Positions 17,289-26,975 of a stretch of 42,390 nucleotides of DNA are shown here, piece by piece. The notes under the pieces were generated by a model, which searched no databases, had not been told where the DNA came from, and was given only the letters and a program-made list of their open reading frames with translations. Each line of letters starts with the position of its first letter. The first letter of the stretch is position 1. This DNA is from Clostridiales bacterium (GTDB lineage Bacteria; Bacillota; Clostridia; Christensenellales; Pumilibacteraceae). The position numbers and the translations under genes are program-made. The stretch is from assembly GCA_031255775.1 (NCBI GenBank), contig JAIRRW010000005.1, positions 1 to 42,390 of the forward strand. Reading direction: 5' to 3'.

Positions 17289-17795
17289 TTACAGCTCTTC
17301 GACGGCCTTGCCGCGCAACGCGGCCACCTGCTCGGGCGTCCGCAAGCCCGCAAGGCCCGCCATCGCCGCCTTGACGCAGTTGACGGGATTGCGGGAGCCG
17401 TAGGCCTTGGTCGTGATGTTTTTGATCCCGGCCAGCTCGACCACCGCGCGGACGGAGCTGCCCGCGATGACGCCAGTCCCCTCGGGCGCCGGACGCAACA
17501 GGACGTTGCTCTTGCCGAAAGCGCCGTTGGTCTTGTGCGGAATGGTGGTGTCGGCCATCGCGACCTTGACGAGGTTGCGCCGGCCGTTTTGCTCGGCCTT
17601 GCGGATCGCCTCGGGGACCTCGGCCGCCTTTCCGGTGCCGATGCCCACGCTGCCCTTGCCGTCGCCGACGACGACCAGCGCCGTAAAGCGCATATTGCGG
17701 CCGCCCTTGACGACCTTGGTGACGCGGTTGATCGATACGAGCTTAGAGGAAAACCCGTCATCCGGCTTTAATTCTTCCCGTTCTCTTCTTGCCAT
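17289..17795 (-). CDS. rpsE: 30S ribosomal protein S5
   Basis: S5 lies at the mRNA entrance and affects decoding accuracy. The 168-residue product has the double-stranded-RNA-binding-like N-domain ([38 protein letters not shown]) and the C-terminal [32 protein letters not shown]. Length is normal. It follows rplR by 20 nt with its own Shine-Dalgarno AAGGAG. Confidence 0.98.
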   Translation of the reverse strand: MARREREELKPDDGFSSKLVSINRVTKVVKGGRNMRFTALVVVGDGKGSVGIGTGKAAEVPEAIRKAEQNGRRNLVKVAMADTTIPHKTNGAFGKSNVLLRPAPEGTGVIAGSSVRAVVELAGIKNITTKAYGSRNPVNCVKAAMAGLAGLRTPEQVAALRGKAVEEL

Positions 17796-17815
17796 GACTT
17801 TTTCTCCTTATCTCC

Positions 17816-18178
17816 TTAAAACGCTAGGCCGCCGTCTCTCGCGGCGTCGGCCAGAGTCTTGACCCTGCCGGTATACAGGTAGCCGCCGCGGTCAAACACA
17901 ACGTCCTTAAAGCCGGCCTTTAGGGCCTTTGCGGCCAAGTCCCTGCCGACGATCTCGGCGGCCTGTGTCTTGGTCCTGCCCTTGACGTCCACGCCCTTGG
18001 CGATGGTGGAGCTGGACACTAAGGTCACGCCCTTTTCGTCGTCGATGAGCTGCGCGTAGATGTGCGCGGTGGAGCGGTATACGTTAAGCCGCGGACGCGC
18101 CGCCGTGCCCGACACCTTGGCGCGGACGCGGTAATGGCGGTTTTTGCGGATTTCGTTTTTGTTTTCTTTGATAATCAT
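17816..18178 (-). CDS. rplR: 50S ribosomal protein L18
   Basis: L18 binds 5S rRNA together with L5. The 120-residue product shows [40 protein letters not shown] and the C-terminal [26 protein letters not shown] (usually [12 protein letters not shown]). Length is normal. It lies 11 nt after rplF. Confidence 0.98.
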   Translation of the reverse strand: MIIKENKNEIRKNRHYRVRAKVSGTAARPRLNVYRSTAHIYAQLIDDEKGVTLVSSSTIAKGVDVKGRTKTQAAEIVGRDLAAKALKAGFKDVVFDRGGYLYTGRVKTLADAARDGGLAF

Positions 18179-18189
18179 GCGAATCTCTC

Positions 18190-18732
18190 CTACTTACCGG
18201 CCGTCTTGCCTTCTTTTTTCGTGATGGCCTCGTCGCTGTAACGAAGGCCGTACAGGTGATAGGGCTCGACCTTGCGCTTGGACTTAATGGTCGCCGCGAC
18301 TTGGCCGACCAGCTCCTTATCGATGCCGGTGACCGTGACGGTGTTTTGGTCGGGGCAGGCAAGCGTGATCCCGGCGGGCGCGACGTATTCGACCGGGTGC
18401 GAAAACCCGATGTTCATGGTCAGCTTAGCGCCCGCGACCGCCGCCTTGTACCCGACGCCGTTGATGATGAGGGTCTTGGAAAAGGGGGTGACGACGCCCC
18501 GAACCATGTTGGCGATGAGCTGGCGGTATAAGCCGTGCATGGCGCGCGACTCCTTTTGGTCGTTTAGGCGGGTGACCTTGACCTCGCCGTCCGCCGCCGC
18601 CACGGCGATATTTTTGGACGCGATGGCCTGGGTCAGCGTGCCCTTGGGGCCGGTGACCGTGACGACGCCGCCGTTGTACTCAAACTTGACTTCTTTCGGG
18701 AGGGGGATCCCCAATTTTCCGATACGTGACAT
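18190..18732 (-). CDS. rplF: 50S ribosomal protein L6
   Basis: L6 binds near the sarcin-ricin loop and GTPase centre. The 180-residue product starts [21 protein letters not shown], carries two repeated RNA-binding domains, and ends with [19 protein letters not shown], close to the family signature PEPYKGKGIRY (here [14 protein letters not shown]). Length is normal. rpsH precedes by 19 nt. Confidence 0.97.
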   Translation of the reverse strand: MSRIGKLGIPLPKEVKFEYNGGVVTVTGPKGTLTQAIASKNIAVAAADGEVKVTRLNDQKESRAMHGLYRQLIANMVRGVVTPFSKTLIINGVGYKAAVAGAKLTMNIGFSHPVEYVAPAGITLACPDQNTVTVTGIDKELVGQVAATIKSKRKVEPYHLYGLRYSDEAITKKEGKTAGK

Positions 18733-18751
18733 AGCTTTTTCTTTTCTCCTC

Positions 18752-19150
18752 TTACCAGACGTACGCTAAAACTTCGCCGCCGATGTTGTTGGCCCGGGCC
18801 AGCTTGTCCGTCATGACGCCCTTGGAGGTCGAAATGATGGCGATGCCGAGGCCGCCCAAGACCTTGGGCAGCTTTTCGGAGCCGCAGTACACGCGGAGGC
18901 CGGGCTTAGAGATGCGCTTAAGGTTGGTGATGACGCGCCGATTTTTGGGGCCGTACTTTAGGGCGATCAGGATATTGGGATGCCCGTCCGCGTCGATGAG
19001 CTCGGCGGATTTGACATAGCCCTCCTGCACGAGAATGTCGGCGATGGCCTTTTTCATCTTGGAGGCGGGGACGGTGACGGTCTCGTGCTTCGCGGTGAGC
19101 GCGTTGCGGATGCGGGTCAATAGATCCGCGATCGGATCGGTAACTATCAT
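18752..19150 (-). CDS. rpsH: 30S ribosomal protein S8
   Basis: S8 organises the central domain of 16S rRNA and, in E. coli, represses the spc operon. The 132-residue product starts [25 protein letters not shown] and has the C-terminal [31 protein letters not shown], the family signature. Length is normal. It is 18 nt from rpsN and 19 nt from rplF. Confidence 0.98.
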   Translation of the reverse strand: MIVTDPIADLLTRIRNALTAKHETVTVPASKMKKAIADILVQEGYVKSAELIDADGHPNILIALKYGPKNRRVITNLKRISKPGLRVYCGSEKLPKVLGGLGIAIISTSKGVMTDKLARANNIGGEVLAYVW

Positions 19151-19168
19151 GTTTTTTCCTTCGCCTCC

Positions 19169-19354
19169 TTACCAGCTCGACTTTTTGACGCCCGGGATCT
19201 CGCCCTTGTACGCCAGCTCTCTAAAGCAGATACGGCAGATGCCGTACTTTTTGAGGACGGCGTGCGGCCGCCCGCAGATGGAACAGCGCGTATAGGCGCG
19301 GGTGGTGTACTTGGCGGGGCGTTGCTGCTTATTGATCATTGCTTTTTTAGCCAT
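19169..19354 (-). CDS. rpsZ: 30S ribosomal protein S14, zinc-binding (type Z)
   Basis: A 61-residue short S14 with the zinc ligands C24, C27, C40 and C43 (CSICGRPH and CRICFRE) and the C-terminus [15 protein letters not shown]. This is the zinc-dependent form that many Gram-positive bacteria keep as the housekeeping copy; a zinc-free paralogue is not seen in the window. It lies between rplE and rpsH. Confidence 0.97.
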   Translation of the reverse strand: MAKKAMINKQQRPAKYTTRAYTRCSICGRPHAVLKKYGICRICFRELAYKGEIPGVKKSSW

Positions 19355-19376
19355 TTGCTTTTATCTCCTCTCCCCT

Positions 19377-19970
19377 CTAGTTTTTAAAGGGCATCCCAAG
19401 CCTGGTCAAGAGCGCCTTTGCCTCGTCGTCCGACCGCGCGCTTGTCACGATGCAGACGTCAAACCCGCGCACCTTTTCGATCAGCTCGTAGGAAACCTCG
19501 GGGAAAATGATGTGCTCCTTGACGCCCAGCGAATAGTTGCCGCGCCCGTCGAAGGCCTTGGGGGAAATGCCGCGAAAGTCCCGCACGCGGGGCAGGGCGA
19601 TGGACACCAGGCGATCGAAAAACTCGTACATACGCCGGCCGCGCATGGTGACCTTGGCGCCGATGGGCTGACCCTCGCGGAGTTTAAAGTTGGCCACCGA
19701 TTTTTTGGCCAAGAGCGTGACGGCCTTTTGGCCGCAGACGGCCTCGAGCTCCTTGGTCGCCGAGCTCATGCTCTTGGAGTTGTCCTTGATGTCGCCCATG
19801 CGCATATTGACGATGATCTTTTCGAGCTTGGGGACCTCGTTGATGTTTTTGTAGCCGCGCTCCTTCATGAGGGCGGGAACGATCTCTTCCTGATACGCCC
19901 TTTGCAGCCGGTAGCGGTTGGGATTCCCCTCGCCCTTGGGCGCGGCGGCCTTTGTCTGTTTGTCTGCCAT
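19377..19970 (-). CDS. rplE: 50S ribosomal protein L5
   Basis: L5 binds 5S rRNA and contacts the P-site tRNA. The 197-residue product has the family core: [14 protein letters not shown] at about 48-61, [56 protein letters not shown]. It carries about 18 additional N-terminal residues ([16 protein letters not shown]..., Lys/Ala/Gly-rich) relative to the common 179-180. It lies 15 nt after rplX and 22 nt before rpsZ. Confidence 0.97.
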   Translation of the reverse strand: MADKQTKAAAPKGEGNPNRYRLQRAYQEEIVPALMKERGYKNINEVPKLEKIIVNMRMGDIKDNSKSMSSATKELEAVCGQKAVTLLAKKSVANFKLREGQPIGAKVTMRGRRMYEFFDRLVSIALPRVRDFRGISPKAFDGRGNYSLGVKEHIIFPEVSYELIEKVRGFDVCIVTSARSDDEAKALLTRLGMPFKN

Positions 19971-19985
19971 ACTATGTCCTCCCTC

Positions 19986-20843
19986 TTAGGCCTCGCCGTT
20001 TTCGGCGCCGCCCGTCTCGGGCTTTTTCGCCTCGGCCTTTTTAGCCGCGGGCTTTTTGGTCGGCGCTTTTTCCGTCTCGGGCTTTTCCGCCGCCTCGGCC
20101 TTTTTAGCCGCAGGTTTCTTGGCTGCGGGCTTTTCCGTCTCGGGCTTTTCCGCCGCCTCGGCCTTTTTGGCCGCAGGTTTCTTGGCTGCGGGCTTTTCCG
20201 TTTCGGGCTTTTCCGCCGCCTCGGTCTTTTTGGCCGCAGGTTTCTTGGTCGGCGCTTTTTCCGTCTCGGGCTTTTCCGTTTCGGCCGTTACTGTTTCGAC
20301 CGTTTTCGTTTCGGCCGTTTTCGTTTCGGGCTTTTTCGTTTCAACCGTTTCCGTTTCGGGTTTTTTGACCGCCGATTTTTTGGCGGGTTTTTCGGTCACG
20401 GCGGACTCGGGCACGACGATCTCGGCCTTGTCCCCGGCCTTGCCCTTGGCGGCTTTTTTGACCGATTTTTTCGCTTCCTTGACCGTCTTGTCCGACTTGG
20501 ACTTGGCGTCTAAGGACGCGCCGCATTTTTTGCAGGTGCGGATCTTGGCGGGTTTTTTGCCGCCGGCCGGCGTCTCGCCAAACACGACGGCGACGCGGGT
20601 GGCCTTGTTGCAGGACGGGCAGATGATTTGCACATTACTGCCGTCGATAGAGCCGTTGATGCGCTCGACGGCGCTGGTCTCCTTGGCCGAACGCGCCTTT
20701 TTGTGGCGGGTGATGATGTTGCGGCCGTCCACGACGACGCGGCCGTTGCCGGGGTTGACCGCGACGATCCGACCCGACTGCCCCTTGTCCTTTCCGGCGA
20801 GAATGAGCACATTGTCGCCCTTTTTAACGTGTAAACTACTCAT
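19986..20843 (-). CDS. rplX: 50S ribosomal protein L24 with a long repetitive C-terminal tail
   Basis: L24 is an early assembly protein of the large subunit. Residues 1-112 are a normal L24: KOW motif [23 protein letters not shown] at 7-29, and two cysteine pairs C75/C78 (CPSC) and C104/C107 (CKKC). From about 113 to 285 the protein continues as a low-complexity tail rich in Lys, Ala, Pro, Glu and Thr, with [16 protein letters not shown]-type units of 21 residues repeated. Common L24 is 100-115 residues, so the tail more than doubles it. The gene is intact, in its normal place between rplN (21 nt) and rplE (15 nt), with a normal ribosome binding site. The tail resembles bacterial histone H1-like and linker sequences in composition only; what it binds is unknown. 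Confidence 0.95.
   Translation of the reverse strand: MSSLHVKKGDNVLILAGKDKGQSGRIVAVNPGNGRVVVDGRNIITRHKKARSAKETSAVERINGSIDGSNVQIICPSCNKATRVAVVFGETPAGGKKPAKIRTCKKCGASLDAKSKSDKTVKEAKKSVKKAAKGKAGDKAEIVVPESAVTEKPAKKSAVKKPETETVETKKPETKTAETKTVETVTAETEKPETEKAPTKKPAAKKTEAAEKPETEKPAAKKPAAKKAEAAEKPETEKPAAKKPAAKKAEAAEKPETEKAPTKKPAAKKAEAKKPETGGAENGEA
20038..20289. repeat. four 63-nt tandem repeats in the rplX tail
   Basis: Four units of 63 nt run head to tail at 20038-20100, 20101-20163, 20164-20226 and 20227-20289. Each starts TTTTTRGCCGC on the plus strand and encodes a 21-residue unit of the L24 tail. Units two and three are nearly identical at the DNA level; the outer two carry a variant (GTCGGCGC in place of GCTGCGGG), suggesting recent unit duplication. 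Confidence 0.85.
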
Positions 20844-20864
20844 AGTATTTATGCGCTCCTCCCT

Positions 20865-21233
20865 CTATAACACTTCGGGCGCTAAGGATATGATCTTCAT
20901 ATAATCCTTTTCGCGAAGCTCGCGGGCGATGGGCCCGAAGATACGGGTGCCGCGGGGTTGCTTTTGCTTGTCGATGATGACGGCGGCGTTGTCGTCAAAC
21001 CGAATGTGCGAGCCGTCGGGACGACCCACGCCCTGATGGGTGCGGACGATGACTGCGGTCACGACGTCGCCCTTTTTGACGGCGCCGCCGGGGGTCGCGG
21101 ACTTGACCGACGCCACGATGACGTCGCCGATGTTGCCGCTCTTACGGTGCGAACCGCCCAAAACGCGTATGCACATGATCTCTTTCGCGCCGCTGTTGTC
21201 GGCGGCCTTGAGATAAGACTGGGGTTGTATCAT
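20865..21233 (-). CDS. rplN: 50S ribosomal protein L14
   Basis: L14 forms an intersubunit bridge. The 122-residue product starts [27 protein letters not shown], which contains the family signature, and ends [23 protein letters not shown]. Length is normal. rpsQ lies 31 nt upstream and rplX 21 nt downstream. Confidence 0.98.
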   Translation of the reverse strand: MIQPQSYLKAADNSGAKEIMCIRVLGGSHRKSGNIGDVIVASVKSATPGGAVKKGDVVTAVIVRTHQGVGRPDGSHIRFDDNAAVIIDKQKQPRGTRIFGPIARELREKDYMKIISLAPEVL

Positions 21234-21264
21234 GATGATTGACTCCTATTGGTTTCTCTCGCGG

Positions 21265-21528
21265 TCACTTCGCTTTCTCGACGATCTCGACCAGCCGCCA
21301 GCACTTGTCCTTGGAGAGGTGCCGGGTCTCGGCCACGCGAACCGTGTCGCCGATGCCGCACTCGTTTTGCTCGTCGTGCGCCTTGAGCTTCATGGTCTTG
21401 TTGATGGTCTTTTTGTACAGGGGGTGCTTGACCTTATCCTTGACCGCGACGACGACGGTCTTGTCCATTTTGTCGGACACGACGATGCCGATACGTTCTT
21501 TCCGGTGGTTTCTTGCCTGTTGTTCCAT
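21265..21528 (-). CDS. rpsQ: 30S ribosomal protein S17
   Basis: The 87-residue product starts [27 protein letters not shown] and has [41 protein letters not shown], the S17 core. The start is the ATG at 21528, with AGGAGG twelve bases upstream lying partly over the end of rpmC; the open frame upstream of it is not S17-like. Order rpmC-rpsQ-rplN is standard. Confidence 0.97.
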   Translation of the reverse strand: MEQQARNHRKERIGIVVSDKMDKTVVVAVKDKVKHPLYKKTINKTMKLKAHDEQNECGIGDTVRVAETRHLSKDKCWRLVEIVEKAK

Positions 21529-21544
21529 GATTGATCGCAGCCTC

Positions 21545-21745
21545 CTACTTCGCTTTTTTGAGCTCGCGCTCACGGACTACCGTCATGACCCGCGCGATGT
21601 CGCGCTTGACCGCCGTCATCTGCAAGGGGTTTGCCAGCTGCGCCGTCGCGTGCTGGAACCTGAGGTTGAACAGCTCTTTTTTAAGCTCGTTTAGCTTGAC
21701 TTCCAGCTCGTCATCCCGCATTTCGTGAATTTCTTTGGCTTTCAT
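21545..21745 (-). CDS. rpmC: 50S ribosomal protein L29
   Basis: L29 is at the tunnel exit and part of the docking site for trigger factor and SRP. The 66-residue two-helix product reads [20 protein letters not shown] and [19 protein letters not shown], then an Arg/Lys-rich helix ([21 protein letters not shown]). Its ATG at 21745 overlaps the rplP stop (ATGA), so translation is coupled; the open frame continues upstream without similarity. Confidence 0.97.
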   Translation of the reverse strand: MKAKEIHEMRDDELEVKLNELKKELFNLRFQHATAQLANPLQMTAVKRDIARVMTVVRERELKKAK

Positions 21746-22218
21746 CAGGCATTTACCTCCTTGTCGGGCGTTTGGGTTTCGCAGGGCGTTTCGCCGTTTA
21801 GCGCCGCACATTCGGCGCGCGTCATAAACTTGCATTTGACGGGCAGCTTGTGCATGGCCAACCGCAGGGCCTCACGCGCCACGGGCTCGGCGACGCCGGA
21901 CATTTCAAACATGACCCGGCCGGGCTTGACCACGGCCACCCAGTATTCGGGCGCGCCCTTGCCGCTGCCCATGCGGGTCTCGGCGGGCTTTTTGGACATG
22001 GGCTTGTGCGGAAAGATGTCGATCCAGACCTTGCCGCCGCGCTTGATATGACGGGTCATCGCGATACGCGCGGCCTCGATTTGGTTGGCGGTGATGTGGC
22101 CGGGCTCTAAGGACACCAGTCCGTATTCGCCGTAGGCGATCTTATTGCCGGATAAGGCTTTTCCGGTCATGCGCCCGCGATGAACGCGGCGCCTCTTTAC
22201 TCTTTTAGGCATTAACAT
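21745..22218 (-). CDS. rplP: 50S ribosomal protein L16
   Basis: L16 lies near the A-site tRNA elbow. The 157-residue product starts [20 protein letters not shown] and has [43 protein letters not shown], including the family signature RMGSGKG. The usual length is 136-146; extra residues form a polar C-terminal tail ([17 protein letters not shown]). Start: the ATG at 22218 follows GGAGGGG six bases upstream, better than the in-frame codons before it. The 139-nt gap from rpsC is larger than normal here and may hold a small ORF. Confidence 0.97.
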   Translation of the reverse strand: MLMPKRVKRRRVHRGRMTGKALSGNKIAYGEYGLVSLEPGHITANQIEAARIAMTRHIKRGGKVWIDIFPHKPMSKKPAETRMGSGKGAPEYWVAVVKPGRVMFEMSGVAEPVAREALRLAMHKLPVKCKFMTRAECAALNGETPCETQTPDKEVNA

Positions 22219-22220
22219 AT

Positions 22221-22304
22221 TTATCCCCTCCGCGATAGACCGCGACAAAAATCCACGAAATTCGCCGCGTCCGCAGCCCCTCCTTTAACAAAACTGTTTT
22301 TCAC
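22221..22304 (-). CDS. possible 27-codon ORF between rpsC and rplP
   Basis: In the 139-nt gap between rpsC and rplP, a GTG at 22304 opens a 27-codon frame ([20 protein letters not shown] then GLSRRG) that ends in a TAA at 22221, inside the rplP ribosome-binding region. AAGGAG lies about eleven bases before the GTG. The layout suggests a short peptide whose translation could feed into rplP, but the composition is not diagnostic and the frame may be accidental. No homologue is known to me. Confidence 0.25.
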   Translation of the reverse strand: MKNSFVKGGAADAANFVDFCRGLSRRG

Positions 22305-22357
22305 GTTTAAACTTTCTCCTTATCCGCAAAAGCGCCGCGCAAACGGCAAGCCGCCCG

Positions 22358-23029
22358 CTACGCCTCGCGCTGCTCCTCGCCTAAGGCTCTCTTTTCCTTT
22401 TGGAGGATCTCGCCCTTATAGATCCACACCTTGACGCCGATGACGCCAAAGGTCGTGTGCGCCTCGGCCGTGCCGTAATCGATGTCGGCCCGCAGCGTTT
22501 GGAGGGGGATCGAACCCTCGTGATAGCCCTCGCTCCGCGCGATCTCGGCGCCGTCGAGGCGGCCGGACACGTGGATCTTGACGCCCTTGGCGCCGCTGCG
22601 CATGACCCTGGACATCGCCTGCTTCATGGAGCGGCGGAAGGACGCGCGTTTTTCGAGCTGTGCCGCGACGGACTCGGCCACCAAAACGGCGTCGAGGTCG
22701 GGGCGGCGCACCTCTAAAATATTGATATGAAGCGTCGGGGCGGCCGTCACCTGTTTGAGCTCTTTTTTGAGCTGCTCGACGCCCGCGCCCTTTGTGCCGA
22801 TCATCATGCCGGGCTTGGAGGTATAGATGCCGACGGTCACCTTATCCTGTGCGCGTTCGACGACGACCCGGCTGATGCCGTACGAAAAATACTTTTTCTT
22901 GATACAGGCGCGGATCTTGTGATCCTCTAAAATAAACCTGCCGAAATCCTTTTTAGCGGCGTACCACTGTGCGTCCCAGCCGGTATTGATGCCGACGCGG
23001 AGGCCGTGCGGATTGACTTTTTGACCCAT
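22358..23029 (-). CDS. rpsC: 30S ribosomal protein S3
   Basis: S3 lines the mRNA entry channel. The 223-residue product starts [22 protein letters not shown], has the KH domain with its GxxG loop ([17 protein letters not shown] near 76-92), and the C-terminal domain [40 protein letters not shown]. Length is normal. It begins 3 nt after rplV, so the two are likely coupled. Confidence 0.98.
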   Translation of the reverse strand: MGQKVNPHGLRVGINTGWDAQWYAAKKDFGRFILEDHKIRACIKKKYFSYGISRVVVERAQDKVTVGIYTSKPGMMIGTKGAGVEQLKKELKQVTAAPTLHINILEVRRPDLDAVLVAESVAAQLEKRASFRRSMKQAMSRVMRSGAKGVKIHVSGRLDGAEIARSEGYHEGSIPLQTLRADIDYGTAEAHTTFGVIGVKVWIYKGEILQKEKRALGEEQREA

Positions 23030-23032
23030 GGC

Positions 23033-23428
23033 TTAGTTGCCCTCCTTGACGGTGTCTAAGATGACCGTGATATGGCTGGTGCGCTTGTTGATGCGGTGTG
23101 AGCGGCCCTTGGAAACGGGCTGGATGCGCTTTAGGATGGGGCCGCCGTCGGCGAATATCTCGGCGACGTACAGATCCTGCCGATTTAGGTTGGCGTTGTG
23201 CTCGGCGTTGGCCGCGGCGGAGTTGACCAGCTTTAGGATGACCTCGGACGCCGCCTTTTGCGTGGTCGAAAGGATATTGACGGCCTCGTCGACCTGCTTG
23301 CCGCGCACGATGTCCAAAACGACGCGGACCTTGGAGGGCGCGATGCGGATATAGCGCGCGTGCGCCCGGGGGCGCTCGTCGCGGTTCTCCTTGCGCTGCT
23401 TGGATTTTTCTCTGCTTCTTGTTGCCAT
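23033..23428 (-). CDS. rplV: 50S ribosomal protein L22
   Basis: L22 reaches into the exit tunnel with a long hairpin, the site of macrolide-resistance changes. The 131-residue product has ARYIRIAPSKVRVVLDIVRGKQVDEA and the hairpin LYVAEIFADGGPILKRIQPVSKGRSHRINKRTSHITV. About 20 Arg/Lys/Glu-rich residues precede the usual start of the fold (MATRSREKSKQRKENRDERP), an extension not found in most L22. Located 11 nt after rpsS. Confidence 0.97.
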   Translation of the reverse strand: MATRSREKSKQRKENRDERPRAHARYIRIAPSKVRVVLDIVRGKQVDEAVNILSTTQKAASEVILKLVNSAAANAEHNANLNRQDLYVAEIFADGGPILKRIQPVSKGRSHRINKRTSHITVILDTVKEGN

Positions 23429-23439
23429 CGTGTGCTCTC

Positions 23440-23718
23440 CTATCTCTTGCCGGTGCTCTTTTCGCCCGGGTGCCCCTTAAAGGTGCGCGTGGGGGCAAAC
23501 TCGCCCAGCTTATGGCCGACCATTTCCTCGGTGCAGTAGACCGGCACGTGCTTGCGCCCGTCATGGACGGCAACCGTGCAGCCGATAAACTCGGGGAACA
23601 CGGTGGACGCGCGCGACCAGGTTTTGATGACCTTTTTGTCACCCGACGCCTGCATCGCCTTGACGCGGTTAAACAGCTTTTCTTCGACGTAAGGTCCTTT
23701 TTTGACGCTTCTGCTCAT
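23440..23718 (-). CDS. rpsS: 30S ribosomal protein S19
   Basis: S19 pairs with S13 in the 30S head. The 92-residue product starts [19 protein letters not shown] and contains the signature [34 protein letters not shown]. Start: the ATG at 23718, where AAGGAG lies upstream and the family N-terminus MSRS(V/L)KKGP begins; the frame upstream is not S19. It lies 19 nt after rplB. Confidence 0.97.
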   Translation of the reverse strand: MSRSVKKGPYVEEKLFNRVKAMQASGDKKVIKTWSRASTVFPEFIGCTVAVHDGRKHVPVYCTEEMVGHKLGEFAPTRTFKGHPGEKSTGKR

Positions 23719-23737
23719 GGCTCTTTGGTCCCTCTCC

Positions 23738-24565
<828 letters not shown>

Positions 24566-24611
24566 AGTGCTCTTTTTAATACTCCTAAACTGTCGGGTTG
24601 TTCTCTAATTA

Positions 24612-24902
24612 TTAACCCAAACTCTCAAAAAACGGTATCGCCTTCTCGCCTTTCTTCAGCTTCACATACGCCTTCTTATACTTGGAGGTATACCCCTCGG
24701 TACGGCCCTGCCGCTTAAACTTGCCGCGGACGTTGACGATGTTGACCCGCTCGACCTTGACCGAAAACGCCTCCTCAACGGCGGCCTTGATCTGCTTTTT
24801 GTCGGCGCGCGTGCTGACGATAAAAACATAATTTTTATCGGGGATCCCGGCCATGCTCTTTTCGGTCTGGATCGGCTTTATGATGATGTCGTATGCGTTC
24901 AT
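24612..24902 (-). CDS. rplW: 50S ribosomal protein L23
   Basis: L23 is the main docking point for trigger factor and SRP at the tunnel exit. The 96-residue product starts MNAYDIIIKPIQTEKSMAGI and has YVFIVSTRADKKQIKAAVEEAFSVKVERVNIVNVRGKFKR, the family signature. It overlaps the end of rplD by four bases (ATGA), so translation is coupled. Confidence 0.98.
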   Translation of the reverse strand: MNAYDIIIKPIQTEKSMAGIPDKNYVFIVSTRADKKQIKAAVEEAFSVKVERVNIVNVRGKFKRQGRTEGYTSKYKKAYVKLKKGEKAIPFFESLG

Positions 24903-25525
24903 GCCTTGTAGGCCTCCTCAATCTTTAAGACGGCCGCCTTGGTCGCCATCAGCTTTTCGTTGTTGACGACGTCGTACACGTTGATGAGGTTGGAGGGAAT
25001 GGTGACGACGTTTTCGAGGTTGTTTGCGGCGCGGACAACGTCGGCGTCGGTATCGGTCACCACCAACAGGACGCGGCGGTCCAGCTTGAGCGCGTCCATC
25101 ACGGCGGCCATCTCGCGGGTCTTGGGGGCGGCCAGCTTGAGCTCGTCGACGACGATCAGATTTTCGTCCGCCACCTTGCCGGAGAGCGCGCTCACCAGCG
25201 CGTTCCGCTTTTGAACCTTGTTGACCTTTTGCGAAAAATCGCGGGGCTTGGGGGCAAACACGACGCCGCCGCCCTTCCACTGCGGGGAGCGGATCGAGCC
25301 CTGCCGCGCCCGGCCGGTGCCCTTTTGCCGCCACGGCTTGATGCCGCCGCCGCGCACCTCCCGGCGGGTGAGCGTGGACTTGGTGCCCTGCCGCTTGTTG
25401 TTGGCCTGCGCGACCACCACCTGATGAATGAGCGCTTCGTTGTACTCGGCGCCGAATACGCTGTCGTTTAGGCTCATGGTACCGGCCTTTTCGCCGGTCA
25501 TCTTGTATACGTTAATGCTTGGCAT
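24899..25525 (-). CDS. rplD: 50S ribosomal protein L4
   Basis: L4 lines the exit tunnel; in gamma-proteobacteria it also binds the S10 leader and shuts the operon. The 208-residue product has the extended loop QGTKSTLTRREVRGGGIKPWRQKGTGRARQGSIRSPQWKGGGVVFAP and the Rossmann-like rest. Length is normal. Because the S10 leader in this window is long and structured, L4 is a natural candidate to act on it, although that is not known for Firmicutes. Confidence 0.98.
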   Translation of the reverse strand: MPSINVYKMTGEKAGTMSLNDSVFGAEYNEALIHQVVVAQANNKRQGTKSTLTRREVRGGGIKPWRQKGTGRARQGSIRSPQWKGGGVVFAPKPRDFSQKVNKVQKRNALVSALSGKVADENLIVVDELKLAAPKTREMAAVMDALKLDRRVLLVVTDTDADVVRAANNLENVVTIPSNLINVYDVVNNEKLMATKAAVLKIEEAYKA

Positions 25526-25536
25526 AGCGTCCTCTC

Positions 25537-26187
25537 CTACTTACCGGCTTTGGCGGCGGCCTGTTTTTTGACGGCCTGCTTGACGGTGACCAGCCCGCCC
25601 TTGGGGCCGGGAACCGCGCCGCGCACTAAGATCACGTTTTTGTCGGGATCGACCTTGACGACCCTGAGGTTTTGGATGGTGACGTTTTCGTGTCCGTACT
25701 GGCCGGCCATGTGCAACCCCTTGATGACGCGGCTGGGCGTCGAGTTGGCGCCCATCGAGCCCCGGCTGCGGTGAACCGGGCCGGTACCGTGGGTCATCTT
25801 TAGACGGTGCTGGTTCCAGCGCTTGATGACGCCGGTATAGCCGTGGCCCTTGGTGAGGCCGGACACGTCCACGATGTCGCCCTTGGCAAACATATCGCAC
25901 CTGATCTCGGCGCCGACCTCGTAGCTGTCGGCGTACTTAAATTCCTTCAAAACCCGCTTGGGCTTGACGGCGGCCTTTTTGAAAACGCCCGCGTCGGGCT
26001 TGTTGACGTTGCTTTCCTTCGCGTCCAAAAACGCGACGACGGTCGCCGAATAGCCGTCCCGTTCCGCCGTTTTATTGCGGATAACGGTCATCGGCCCCGC
26101 CTCGATGACGGTGACGGGAACCATGAGACCCGTTTCGTCAAATATCTGGGTCATCCCAAGCTTTCTGCCTAAAATCGCTTTTTTCAT
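25537..26187 (-). CDS. rplC: 50S ribosomal protein L3
   Basis: L3 supports the peptidyl transferase centre. The 216-residue product starts MKKAILGRKLGMTQIFDETGLMVPVTVIEAGP, with the core FAKGDIVDVSGLTKGHGYTGVIKRWN and a conserved GSMGANSTPSRVIKGLHMAGQYGHENVTIQNL. A Lys/Ala-rich C-terminal tail is short. It lies 20 nt after rpsJ and 11 nt before rplD. Confidence 0.98.
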   Translation of the reverse strand: MKKAILGRKLGMTQIFDETGLMVPVTVIEAGPMTVIRNKTAERDGYSATVVAFLDAKESNVNKPDAGVFKKAAVKPKRVLKEFKYADSYEVGAEIRCDMFAKGDIVDVSGLTKGHGYTGVIKRWNQHRLKMTHGTGPVHRSRGSMGANSTPSRVIKGLHMAGQYGHENVTIQNLRVVKVDPDKNVILVRGAVPGPKGGLVTVKQAVKKQAAAKAGK

Positions 26188-26207
26188 GATGTGTCAGCTC
26201 CTCCGGC

Positions 26208-26516
26208 CTACAGCTTGATCTGTATATCGACGCCCGCGGGCAGGTCCAGCTTCATCAACGAATCCACCGTCTTTGCCGAAGGGCTGTAAATATCGATCAA
26301 TCTCTTGTGCGTGCGGATCTCAAACTGCTCCCGCGAATCCTTGTATTTGTGCACCGCGCGCAAAATGGTCACTACCTCTTTTTCGGTGGGGAGCGGAATG
26401 GGCCCGCTGACCCGTGTCCCCGTCTTTTTCGCCGTCTCTACGATCCTCGCCGCCGACTGGTCGATGAGCTCGTGATCGTAAGCCTTTAGCTTGATGCGAA
26501 TCTTTTGACTTGCCAT
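26208..26516 (-). CDS. rpsJ: 30S ribosomal protein S10
   Basis: S10 is in the 30S head and, with NusB, takes part in antitermination. The 102-residue product starts [20 protein letters not shown] and carries [67 protein letters not shown]. Start: ATG at 26516, where the family N-terminus begins; GGAGG lies fourteen bases upstream, a little far. It is the first gene of the whole ribosomal cluster; no rpsL-rpsG-fusA-tuf block stands upstream. Confidence 0.97.
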   Translation of the reverse strand: MASQKIRIKLKAYDHELIDQSAARIVETAKKTGTRVSGPIPLPTEKEVVTILRAVHKYKDSREQFEIRTHKRLIDIYSPSAKTVDSLMKLDLPAGVDIQIKL

Positions 26517-26876
26517 GACTCTTTTTCTTGTCCTCCAAATTAGCGTCTGACGCGCCCCGCCGCTCCGCAAAAAACGGCCTCGTGTGTGTTAAAAATCGGG
26601 CTGATTTTTAAGGCGTCTCCGCCCGCTGTCCGCCTGTCGTCTCCCCGGCCGCCCCACCGGCAGTAGGCGCTTTGATCCGGTTTTACCCGTCCCCGCCCTG
26701 ACCGGCAAAGCGCCCGCTGACGCGGCCATTTTGCACACCTATGAATTAACGCGCCCGCATCCGTGAAACCGGATACCTGGGTCCCCCCCAAGTTCTCCCG
26801 CGGCTAAGCTATTTTCCGCCGGTAACCTCAAAGGATCGTCCCCGTGCCCAAAGCCACACCCCAATTTAAGCGCAGC
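26517..26876 (-). promoter_or_regulatory. structured 5' leader of the S10 operon
   Basis: About 360 nt separate the predicted start of transcription (near 26876) from rpsJ. One hairpin (26666-26714) has a 14-bp stem: CAAAGCGCC/GGCGCTTTG plus ACCGG/CCGGT with a two-base bulge. Its 3' arm also contains AAACCGGAT on the RNA (26675-26683), which could instead pair with ATCCGGTTT (26766-26774), and that strand can fold locally into ATCCG/CGGAT (26759-26774). A third hairpin TTAAAAATC-AGCCC-GATTTTTAA lies at 26587-26609. Mutually exclusive folds like these are typical of leaders that respond to a protein or to translation. I see no gene in this stretch. Confidence 0.6.
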
Positions 26877-26882
26877 CTTTTG

Positions 26883-26911
26883 ATTATACGGAAAAGCCAA
26901 GCCTTTGTCAA
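26883..26911 (-). promoter_or_regulatory. promoter of the S10 ribosomal cluster
   Basis: On the minus strand a perfect TTGACA (26906-26911), 17-nt spacer and perfect TATAAT (26883-26888). The 40 nt upstream (26912-26955) are almost all A and T with A-tracts and T-tracts, a likely UP element. No other promoter of this strength was seen within the cluster. Confidence 0.93.
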
Positions 26912-26975
26912 CTGTTTTTTTATAAAAAATAAATAAAAGTAAATAAAAACCTATGTAAGCGCGTCAGCGGCGGCC

